The notes below the pieces were generated by a model that was not told the DNA's origin, ran no database searches, and worked only from the letters and a program-made list of their open reading frames with translations. Positions 33,907 through 41,381 of a stretch of 64,000 bases of DNA are shown piece by piece. Numbering within the stretch: position 1 is the first letter of the stretch; every line of letters begins with the position of its first letter. Source of the DNA: JAJTFW01 sp046330075 (GTDB lineage Bacteria > Bacteroidota > Bacteroidia > AKYH767-A > OLB10); the NCBI GenBank assembly GCA_046330075.1, contig JAXLTL010000003.1, positions 124,001 to 188,000 on the forward strand. Reading direction: 5' to 3'. The position numbers were made by a program, and so were the translations under genes.

Positions 33907-34941
33907 ATGAAAGAAGTCTTGCTAAAAGACATGCAACCGGAAGTGAGGAGTTTCCTCGGCAAGTATGTAGAGATTAAGTCTCCGCAGGCCAAGGTTTTTA
34001 TGACCACTACGGCTTTCAATATTGAAGGAATCGAAGACAATTCCACAAAAGCCATTGTAAACCTTCGTAAGATTAACGATATCCGTTTCGTGAATAAATT
34101 TCAGGAGGCGGTGAATGAGAAATTGCCACACGGCGGAATCTATATCGGACTGGTAGAAACACAGGAGCAACGCCGTCATCGCCTGCTACGTAAATATCTT
34201 CCGGGTTTAGCCCATATTTACTTCATCTTTGACTTCATCTTCAAGCGTGTTTTTCCTAAGCTGCCATTTTTCAAAAAGATCTACTTCTTCGTCACCAATG
34301 GCCGCAACCGTGTAATGTCGAAGGCTGAGGCATTGGGTCGTCTGGCTTCCTGTGGCTTCAAGATCATCGACGTAAAGGAAATTCACAATCATACGTACTT
34401 CGTCGGTCGTAAAGATCGTCAACCCTGTTATGACCTGAATCCCTCGTACGGCCCCTTGTTTGCGATGAACCGCATTGGTAAGGATGGAAATATCATCCGG
34501 GTGTTTAAGTTCCGTACAATGTATCCGTATGCGGAATATCTGCAGGAGTATGTTTACGAGCAAAACAAACTGGCATCGGGAGGAAAATTCGCCCAGGATT
34601 TCCGGATTACTACCTGGGGACGGTTTATGCGTAAATGCTGGCTCGATGAACTGCCAATGATCATCAATCTGATAAAGGGGGATATGAAGATTGTTGGTGT
34701 GCGCCCGCTCAGTAAGCACTACTTCAGCCTCTATACAAAGGAATTGCAGGAGAAACGAACGATCTCTAAACCCGGACTCCTTCCGCCTTTTTATGTTGAT
34801 ATGCCGAATACACTGGATGAAATCATCGATTCAGAGCTGAAGTACCTGAAGGCCTATGAACAACGTCCGCTGCTGACAGATATTCGCTACTTTTTCTCAA
34901 TATGCACAAATATCATTTTCCGCAAGGCGCGCAGTAACTGA
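33907..34941 (+). CDS. Polyprenyl-phosphate sugar transferase with methyltransferase-like N-terminal part
   Basis: A 344-residue protein. The C-terminal ~170 residues are a bacterial sugar transferase domain (PF02397 type): MNRIGKDGNIIRVFKFRTMY, FRITTWGRFMRKCWLDELPM, INLIKGDMKIVGVRP and SKPGLLPPFYV, with the catalytic DE pair in WLDELP. Such enzymes move a sugar-1-phosphate to undecaprenyl phosphate to start surface polysaccharide or LPS O-chain synthesis. The N-terminal ~170 residues lack the usual bundle of membrane helices and instead contain a decayed methyltransferase-like region (LPHGGIYIGLVETQEQRR, then KAEALGRLASCGFKIIDVKE) with one hydrophobic segment near 110-130. It faces the exosortase gene pair. 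Confidence 0.85.
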   Translation: MKEVLLKDMQPEVRSFLGKYVEIKSPQAKVFMTTTAFNIEGIEDNSTKAIVNLRKINDIRFVNKFQEAVNEKLPHGGIYIGLVETQEQRRHRLLRKYLPGLAHIYFIFDFIFKRVFPKLPFFKKIYFFVTNGRNRVMSKAEALGRLASCGFKIIDVKEIHNHTYFVGRKDRQPCYDLNPSYGPLFAMNRIGKDGNIIRVFKFRTMYPYAEYLQEYVYEQNKLASGGKFAQDFRITTWGRFMRKCWLDELPMIINLIKGDMKIVGVRPLSKHYFSLYTKELQEKRTISKPGLLPPFYVDMPNTLDEIIDSELKYLKAYEQRPLLTDIRYFFSICTNIIFRKARSN

Positions 34942-34989
34942 TACGCTTAAAATTGACGGATTACTTGTGAAAGGAGTTGACGTTTTTAG

Positions 34990-35490
34990 TCAATTGTCAA
35001 TGTAGCCGGTGAGATTCTTTTTGCTGAAGCGGATGAGGACAATGAGTGCCAGAATCAGGAAGGGCGAAAGAAAGAGATCTTCCAGATAATGAGATAAACC
35101 GGTACTGAGCCGGTAATCTACGCCCCAGTCGCCCAGCTTCAGCAGTATAAAGCACAGTACCATGAACAGGAGATAAAAGATGATTGCCGTTTTTCCCACT
35201 TTTAAGGATTCGGAATAGATGGCCAGAATACCGGCTGCGAACAGCATAAATATAAAACTGAACAGGACGGAAGATTGGAGTTTGGCTGCGATCTTAATGC
35301 CGAAAGTCCCTTTCATTTCATTCTTTTCGAACGCAGCCACCGTAGGTTTCGGATAACGGTTAATAAAGGTGGGAATTCCTTGTTCGATGATCAACAGTTT
35401 ACGCTCTCTTTTAAAGCCGGTCCATACCATTCCAATGGCCAGAATAGCCAGGAATGACCACCGAATAGCCGGCCGAAACGGAAATTTCAT
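34990..35490 (-). CDS. Exosortase F-associated-like membrane protein
   Basis: A 166-residue integral membrane protein with four predicted helices (about 9-27, 74-92, 100-120, 138-157). Its periplasmic loop after helix 1 contains FINRYPKPTVAAFEKNEMKG. Size, topology and position fit the small protein that accompanies exosortase F in Flavobacteriia (TIGR04127-type). Its ATG overlaps the exosortase stop by four bases (ATGA), so the two are translationally coupled. It may be a processing partner or anchor. The family assignment rests on context as much as on sequence. Confidence 0.6.
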   Translation of the reverse strand: MKFPFRPAIRWSFLAILAIGMVWTGFKRERKLLIIEQGIPTFINRYPKPTVAAFEKNEMKGTFGIKIAAKLQSSVLFSFIFMLFAAGILAIYSESLKVGKTAIIFYLLFMVLCFILLKLGDWGVDYRLSTGLSHYLEDLFLSPFLILALIVLIRFSKKNLTGYIDN

Positions 35491-36038
35491 GATGCTGTAT
35501 CCTGTTTGTCCTTTTTACTGAATTTATTTGCCCAGGTTACCCAAAGCAGGAAAATGAAGGAATATACCACCACCGTAAAGGTGTAGTGGTGGTTAAAGTC
35601 GAGGTATTCAGGTGTTTTTAACTGGATTAAAGCCAGTGCGGTAGCACGCAAAACGTTGATAAAATGAATTCCGGCGACACCCAGAAGAATGAACCACCAT
35701 TTATTCCGCCAGGGTCCCGGGAAGCAAAGTACGAAACCGGTGAACAGGGCAAATAATTCAAGTCCGTTGCAGGGGTTCCCTACGCCAACCATCACCGTAT
35801 TATCAATCCTGATCAAGGTTTGAGCAACTCCGGGAGCAGTAGATCCTTGGTAACCGAGCAGACTGAGGATTCCGGCACTATGTTCCGCAACTTTGGCATT
35901 GAGCCATTCATCCAGACGGCCGTCGGGCGCAACAAAAAAATCGTAGGAAACAAACCATAGGATGTAAACGACCACAGCCTTTAAGAGAAAGCCGGCAATG
36001 GCGCGTTGACCCGGATCTTTAATAAATTTTGACAGCAT
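35487..36038 (-). CDS. Exosortase/archaeosortase family cysteine transpeptidase (XrtF-like)
   Basis: A 183-residue membrane protein from the ATG at 36038 (an upstream TTG at 36053 is less likely). Catalytic residues are all present: Cys90 in GVGNPCNGLELFALF, Arg131 in NVLRATALAL and His150/151 in DFNHHYTFTVVVY. Exosortases cut proteins with a short C-terminal sorting signal (motif, membrane helix, basic tail) at the outer face of the inner membrane and may transfer them to an acceptor. The gene encoding an apparent substrate (PID-CTERM) lies just upstream, and the associated protein overlaps downstream. Family member (F-type) is inferred from its neighbours. Confidence 0.9.
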   Translation of the reverse strand: MLSKFIKDPGQRAIAGFLLKAVVVYILWFVSYDFFVAPDGRLDEWLNAKVAEHSAGILSLLGYQGSTAPGVAQTLIRIDNTVMVGVGNPCNGLELFALFTGFVLCFPGPWRNKWWFILLGVAGIHFINVLRATALALIQLKTPEYLDFNHHYTFTVVVYSFIFLLWVTWANKFSKKDKQDTAS

Positions 36039-36058
36039 GGTTTCTCTGAACAATGTTC

Positions 36059-36087
36059 AAAAAAAAAGGTCAGCGATAGCCAACCTT
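36059..36087 (-). terminator. Terminator between the PID-CTERM gene and the exosortase gene
   Basis: Minus strand stem AAGGTTGGC/GCTGACCTT (9 bp with two G-U pairs), TATC loop, then nine to ten T residues. It ends about 20 bp before the exosortase start, leaving no room for another promoter, so exosortase expression probably depends on read-through. Confidence 0.7.
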
Positions 36088-36109
36088 CAGTTTTCGTAGA
36101 CAGAAGAAA

Positions 36110-36289
36110 TTATTTTTCTTTCTTCTTGTCGTACACTTTCTTGATACCGTATCCGGCACCAGCAACCAGCAATGCGCTTAATCCGCCATCAATGGGCACC
36201 TTAGGATTGCAGTTCTGTGCGAAGAGCGGCAAAGCCATAAAGGCAAACATTGCTACAATAGGAAGTGATTTGAAGATTATATTTTTCAT
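36110..36289 (-). CDS. PID-CTERM small protein, predicted exosortase substrate
   Basis: Only 59 residues from the ATG at 36289. Residues 1-24 are a signal peptide (ending LPLFA). Residues 25-31 are QNCNPKV. Residues 32-36 are the sorting motif PIDGG, followed by a short hydrophobic helix (LSALLVAGAGYGI) and a basic tail (KKVYDKKKEK). This is the PID-CTERM layout known from Bacteroidota. After signal peptidase and exosortase cleavage only about ten to twelve residues would remain, including one Cys. The coding region has its own promoter and terminator. What the peptide or intact protein does is unknown. Confidence 0.85.
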   Translation of the reverse strand: MKNIIFKSLPIVAMFAFMALPLFAQNCNPKVPIDGGLSALLVAGAGYGIKKVYDKKKEK

Positions 36290-36317
36290 GTGGATGAGTT
36301 TTTCTACTTCTAATATG

Positions 36318-36348
36318 CAATTATATGGAATCCAAGTACACAACGCAA
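36318..36348 (-). promoter_or_regulatory. Promoter of the PID-CTERM gene
   Basis: Minus strand TTG (36348-36346), 20-bp spacer, TATAATTG (36325-36318; one mismatch to TAnnTTTG), leader of about 25 nt. Confidence 0.45.
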
Positions 36349-36416
36349 GTGTTTCATCGAATATTTATCAACGATTTTTTTGAGTTTACCCATCTGTTGG
36401 GAAGGGGGGGCGGCAT

Positions 36417-36447
36417 AAAAAAAGGGGGCTTTCGGCCCCCTTTTTTT
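36417..36447 (-). terminator. Strong terminator of the giant surface-protein gene
   Basis: GGGGGC/GCCCCC stem (36424-36429 with 36435-36440) extended by A7/T7 pairs; on the minus strand it ends in seven T. About 18 bp after the stop of the 36465-40895 gene. Confidence 0.9.
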
Positions 36448-36464
36448 ATTGTATTGGCTAAGGA

Positions 36465-39400
36465 TTAGTCAACCATAACACGGATCTGCTCAGAAGTTCC
36501 GTTGATCTGGATAGTCAGGAAGTAAACGCCGGAAGCCATTTCGCTTACAACAACGTTACGCTGATTTTGTCCGTCAACAGCAGTTCCACGCTCGCTCATA
36601 ACAACACGTCCGGCAACGTCAACCATATTCAGGTTGAAATCAGCACCTTCAGTACCGTTGAATACGATAGTAGCAACTTCAGAAGCAGGGTTCGGGAAGA
36701 TGTTGAGACCTGTAGCAGCACCGGTTTCACCGATACGTACACAGTTTCCAAGATCGATAGCGATACCGTTCAGGATACGTACAGGACCATTTCCGCAGCC
36801 ATTGCTTGCATAAACAGTTACCTGCTGACCTGTAGTCGGGTTAGTTCCCCAGTTAACATAGATGTCCTTCGTTCCCTGACCGCTGGCAATAGAAGCGATA
36901 GAAGGAACAGACCAGGTGTAGAGGCTTGCGCCGGCTACAGTAGATACAGAGTAAGGAACGTTAGACTGACCAGGGCAGATAGACTGATCACCACTGATGA
37001 TACCAGGCTGACCAGGAGCTCCAGATACAGTGAGTGAACGTGCAGCACCGCTGCCACAAGCGTTAGAAGCAACTACTGAGAAGCTGCCACCAGCATAAGA
37101 ACCGGTAAAGTCAACAGAGATAGATGATGATCCTTGACCGCTGATGATAGAAGCACCGGCCGGAACAGTCCAGTTGTAAGATGTAGCACCTGCTACAGCA
37201 GCGCATGAGTAGCTAACACCAGTAGCACCACAAACACCGGATGCCTGACCGCTGATAGAAGCAGAAACACCAGGAGTGTTAACTGTTACAGCACGGAGAC
37301 GTGCAGCACCGATGCCACAACCGTTTGCACCGCTTACAGATACAGTACCACCCGCATAACCTGCACCTACAGATACAGTAATTACGTTAGTGCTCGCACC
37401 GGAAGTGATGGTCATACCTGCAGGTACAGACCATACGAAGTAAGAAGCACGTTCAATCAGGTTGGTAGAGTAAACAGCTACATCACCAGGACAAACTTTT
37501 ACCGGACCAGAGATAGAGTTCGGCATTACAGGCTTGGTGTAGTTGATATCGATCAATACAGAACTTGGAGTACCAGCGCCACAAGCGTTAGATGGAGTTA
37601 CGGTAAGGTTGCCGATGATACCATTGTGGGCAGCGATCGGAGTCCAGGATACGAAGATAGAGTTGGTTCCCTGACCTGACAGGATAGTCATGCCGGAAGG
37701 AACAGTCCATGTATAAGTAGAAGCATCAGCTACAGAAGCGATAGAATAGGTTGCAGAACCTGTTACTACTGCTACGCACTGAACTGCAGGACCAGAGATA
37801 GGACCAGCTACAAGCAGGTTCTCGTCAATTAATCCGTCGCAATCATCATCGATAGAGTTACAAACTTCAGTTCCGGCAGGATTTGCAGAAGCATTGTTAT
37901 CGTTACAATCAGTGTTGTCTGATACATAACCTGCAGGAGCACCGTTACAAGTGCTAACCGTATTTCCGGCATCACCATAAGTGTCACCATCAACGTCAGC
38001 ATAGTAAGTAATGAAAGTCAGACCGTCATCGATGAGGAGGTTACAATCATCATCTACACCGTTACAAACTTCAGCAGCACCAGGGTAAACTGAAGCATTG
38101 TTATCGTCACAGTCACCGTTGCAGGAAGTATATCCGTCACCGTCATTGTCAAATCCATTATCTACGATTCCGTTACAGTCGTCATCGATGCCATTGCAGG
38201 TCTCAGTTGCACCAGGGTTAATTGATACATCTGCATCGTTACAATCTGTTCCGTCAGCAGAATAACCGCTTGGAGCTACAGCATCGCAGGATTGAATGGA
38301 AGCTTCACCATCACCATAGCCGTCACCGTCAGCATCACCATAATAGGTATAAGCAGGAGCAATAACTTCAATTACCTGAGAAGTGTATACGCAGGTATCT
38401 AATCCGCCCAGATGGTAAGAGATAGTGTGGAAACCAGCACCGGCTGCAGCAGGATCAAAGCTGTTACCGGAAACACCAGAACCGGAGAAAGTACCACCTG
38501 CAGTTACTGCAGAGAGTGATACAGCTGCTCCGTTTTCACAAATTGTAGCAGGAAGACCAGAGAAGGAAGCATCCGCAGCGGCACCTTTATCGTCGATGCG
38601 AAGTGCGAATGCGCTGTTTGTACCAGTACCATAACCATCTACCTGAATGTAAACAGTCTCGCCTGGGGTCAGACAGAAAATTTGTGCATAGGCATTATAT
38701 GGTGACCCGGATGAGTCATCATTTGCAGCCCAAAGGTTGGAACCACCTGTAAGGATGTCACCACAGGAAGCTGCTTTGTAGATAGCAACCTGGCTATCCC
38801 AGCCTGGAAGTGCTACAGCATAACGGCCAGAACCACCGGAAGGAACAGTAAATGTAAACCAAACGGTATTGCTCAGAACCTGACCACCGCACCAGCTTCC
38901 ATTTCCGTTACAATTGGTAACAGGAGGAATTGGTTCACCGGCTTCAGTTGTTGCACCGCTATTGGTAAACGGACCATTCAAACCAATGTTTACAGGAATT
39001 GCATTGCAAACATTGTCATTCTGAATTGAAACAGCTGTTGTTACAACGTTAGAAATCGCATTTGAACATCCGGGGAGAGAAGTCACAAGCTGGATTTCAT
39101 ATGATCCAACTGCACTGAAATAAATAGTTTGAGGATTGTTGGTTGCACCAGAAACGTTTGCAAATGTTCCGCTTGGGAGCAGACGTGCCTGCCATTGGAG
39201 TGATCCGTTTTCACCAGAGCTGCTGTAAACAGCAGGCTGGTTTGCATAAACAGATGCAGGACCGGAAATTGTTCCAGCTACAGGGGGATCAACAGCTTCA
39301 ACGAACACTGCAGTTGAAGGAACTGTGCTTGCGCCACAGGTTACAAGGCACTGGAAGTATTTTGATACTGCGAGTGCGTTATAAGCATAAGTTGTGCCGG

Positions 39401-40895
39401 TTGCACCTAAAATATTAGTCCAGGTAACATTGTCATCAGATTCCTGCCACTGGTAGGTCTGGCCGGAACCGGTAGAGTTTCCGTTCAGGCTCAGGGTGAG
39501 GTTTACTGTTCCTGAGTTACAGAACTGAGTCACTGAAGATACAGTTGTACCTGCTGTGGGGGGATCAATACATGGAGGCTGAACCTGAAGGTTTACAAGG
39601 TAATCTTCTGTTTCACCATAGCTGTAAACAGCGCAGGCAGAACCTGCAGTAACTGCTGCAGCATAGCTTGAACGAGCTCTCATTCGGGTTAAACCTGTTG
39701 TAGCGGTAACCGGAATGGTAACTGTACCATTATATATCCATGGAGCAATACCATCAGCATCTGTTAATGTTACAAATTCAGCAGCATCAAATGAACCTGA
39801 ATGGTCGAAGTCAATCCAGAAGCCGGCATATTCAGTTCCTCCGTTGTTTACACTAACGGACACGCTTACCAGATCACCTACGTAAGCACCTGCAGCAGCA
39901 ACTGTTCCGGTATAGTCAGAGTAAGAAGCTGTAAGACATGTTCCGGTTGTATTGTTGATAGGAGTGAATGTTGAGCTGAACGTAACGTTAGTGATGTGGT
40001 CACCTGCAGTACAACCGTTTGTAGTGGTTGGGATACAATAGCAGCTCAGGAAGGTGTTCATTCCAACCAGAACCGGGTTAGAAGTACCGGAGTTGCCGGA
40101 ACAGGTAACGATACATTGGTAATATGTAGGAGCTGTTTGGGTCAATGACTGAGTAGATGCATCGGTACCAAAGTTAGACCAGGAAGAACCGTCAGGTGAG
40201 CTTTGCCACTGATAAGACACACCGGTTCCGGTAGTCGAATTTTGCAGTCCCAGTGTAAAGGCAGTGCCTGTACATGCATTTGTTACAGATGATGTTGTGT
40301 TTCCCGGAGTCGGGGTGCCGGTACAAGGAACAGCAGCAGCAGGTACAGTTAAACTGAAAGTACCAGGGCATGGACTGTTCGGAGTAGGCCAGGTATCAAA
40401 CATGATATAGTAATCAACACCATTGGCGATGGTTACTGTGAGTGATTTGCTTGATAAAGAACTGGTCACTGAACCAAGGCATGTTCCACCTGAAGTAGGA
40501 CATCCTGCGTAAACCGTAATACCGGTCCATGACTGACCAGAATATGAAACAACCATAGAACCACTTCCGATAGAGGTGATTTTGTAGAGCGCTTCAAATC
40601 CACCCTTGTAACTTCCACTACCACAGGTGGTGGAGTTTGCAGAGGTGATGTCGTTGGTGGCGCCACATGTTACTGACACACCGGTGTAGTTCTGATAAGC
40701 CAGAACCGTAGCACCAGCGCACGTCGTGGCTTTGGCCTGATTGGCAAAGAATAACAACGTGCTGAATACAACAACAAGCGACAATAACGCTTTTGTAATA
40801 CCCAAACGCAGATTACTCTTTGCTACTGACGGACTTCTGTCTTCACAACAGAGTACACCCGCCGGGTTAGCATTTGTGTAATTTTTGTTTTTCAT
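36465..40895 (-). CDS. Giant secreted multidomain surface protein (GEVED, pre-peptidase-like, MopE-type, PKD-like repeats) with T9SS sorting domain
   Basis: A 1476-residue protein. Signal anchor near 30-56 (ending NQAKA); Ig-like and cysteine-paired modules; a GEVED domain (about 310-440, with YAGFWIDFDHSGSFDAAEF and YSYGETEDYLV); further Ig-like modules (YQWQESDDN); a pre-peptidase-like domain (about 635-785, DNVCNAIPVNIGLNGPF to FALRIDD); three MopE-type metal-binding units (DCNDADVSINPGATETCNG IDDDC and variants, about 880-1040); four to five PKD-like repeats of the type YxWxVPxGxxIxSGQGT; and a type A sorting domain (FPNPASEVATI ... SGVYFLTI ... VMVD). The Asp-rich units probably bind calcium. 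Codon choice (GGT, AAC, TAC, ATC, CAG, CGT) indicates high expression. A surface adhesin or matrix role is likely. Confidence 0.88.
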   Translation of the reverse strand: MKNKNYTNANPAGVLCCEDRSPSVAKSNLRLGITKALLSLVVVFSTLLFFANQAKATTCAGATVLAYQNYTGVSVTCGATNDITSANSTTCGSGSYKGGFEALYKITSIGSGSMVVSYSGQSWTGITVYAGCPTSGGTCLGSVTSSLSSKSLTVTIANGVDYYIMFDTWPTPNSPCPGTFSLTVPAAAVPCTGTPTPGNTTSSVTNACTGTAFTLGLQNSTTGTGVSYQWQSSPDGSSWSNFGTDASTQSLTQTAPTYYQCIVTCSGNSGTSNPVLVGMNTFLSCYCIPTTTNGCTAGDHITNVTFSSTFTPINNTTGTCLTASYSDYTGTVAAAGAYVGDLVSVSVSVNNGGTEYAGFWIDFDHSGSFDAAEFVTLTDADGIAPWIYNGTVTIPVTATTGLTRMRARSSYAAAVTAGSACAVYSYGETEDYLVNLQVQPPCIDPPTAGTTVSSVTQFCNSGTVNLTLSLNGNSTGSGQTYQWQESDDNVTWTNILGATGTTYAYNALAVSKYFQCLVTCGASTVPSTAVFVEAVDPPVAGTISGPASVYANQPAVYSSSGENGSLQWQARLLPSGTFANVSGATNNPQTIYFSAVGSYEIQLVTSLPGCSNAISNVVTTAVSIQNDNVCNAIPVNIGLNGPFTNSGATTEAGEPIPPVTNCNGNGSWCGGQVLSNTVWFTFTVPSGGSGRYAVALPGWDSQVAIYKAASCGDILTGGSNLWAANDDSSGSPYNAYAQIFCLTPGETVYIQVDGYGTGTNSAFALRIDDKGAAADASFSGLPATICENGAAVSLSAVTAGGTFSGSGVSGNSFDPAAAGAGFHTISYHLGGLDTCVYTSQVIEVIAPAYTYYGDADGDGYGDGEASIQSCDAVAPSGYSADGTDCNDADVSINPGATETCNGIDDDCNGIVDNGFDNDGDGYTSCNGDCDDNNASVYPGAAEVCNGVDDDCNLLIDDGLTFITYYADVDGDTYGDAGNTVSTCNGAPAGYVSDNTDCNDNNASANPAGTEVCNSIDDDCDGLIDENLLVAGPISGPAVQCVAVVTGSATYSIASVADASTYTWTVPSGMTILSGQGTNSIFVSWTPIAAHNGIIGNLTVTPSNACGAGTPSSVLIDINYTKPVMPNSISGPVKVCPGDVAVYSTNLIERASYFVWSVPAGMTITSGASTNVITVSVGAGYAGGTVSVSGANGCGIGAARLRAVTVNTPGVSASISGQASGVCGATGVSYSCAAVAGATSYNWTVPAGASIISGQGSSSISVDFTGSYAGGSFSVVASNACGSGAARSLTVSGAPGQPGIISGDQSICPGQSNVPYSVSTVAGASLYTWSVPSIASIASGQGTKDIYVNWGTNPTTGQQVTVYASNGCGNGPVRILNGIAIDLGNCVRIGETGAATGLNIFPNPASEVATIVFNGTEGADFNLNMVDVAGRVVMSERGTAVDGQNQRNVVVSEMASGVYFLTIQINGTSEQIRVMVD

Positions 40896-41381
40896 GTTAT
40901 AATTTATTTAGTGTTAGATTATTTTATTCTCAGGTAAGATTAAAAAGACCTCAACCTGCCGTTAAAAGTGCAGGTCTTAGTAAACGACTGTACAGCGTTA
41001 GATGACATGAATAGAGTTCGAACTGATTAGCTTTTGCTGGATTTTCCGGATTCACAGCAAATATATGACTTGTTCTGACAATTGCAAGCGATTTTTAAGA
41101 TTTGGTTAATAGTGATTCGTATGAGTTATGTAGACTGTTTAGTGCAATTGATTGATTTTCAAAATAGCGACTCTGTTTTTTTGGTGAATTTGTTTTTTCA
41201 ACCGTTTGGCGAATGTCAATAATTCAGGGGTGAACGCTGCAAGAGCTCGTTTTTTTGTTTAAATAATTATGTAAAAAAATCTTGACTTGTATGTGTTTTA
41301 CTTATTAACTTGCACGGTTAAAGGTGCCGGTGAGCCGCTTTTCGCCTGTCTTTTCCACTCTTAAATCAAAAAAGTATCATT
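40896..41381. other. Divergent intergenic region, 486 bp
   Basis: AT-rich region between two very large divergent genes. It holds an inverted repeat AAGACCT...AGGTCTT with inner CCTGC/GCAGG (about 40951-40980), which could fold in the leader of the minus-strand gene. For the plus-strand gene, TTG at 41282-41284 and TTAACTTG at 41305-41312 form a weak promoter candidate. No open frame. Confidence 0.45.
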
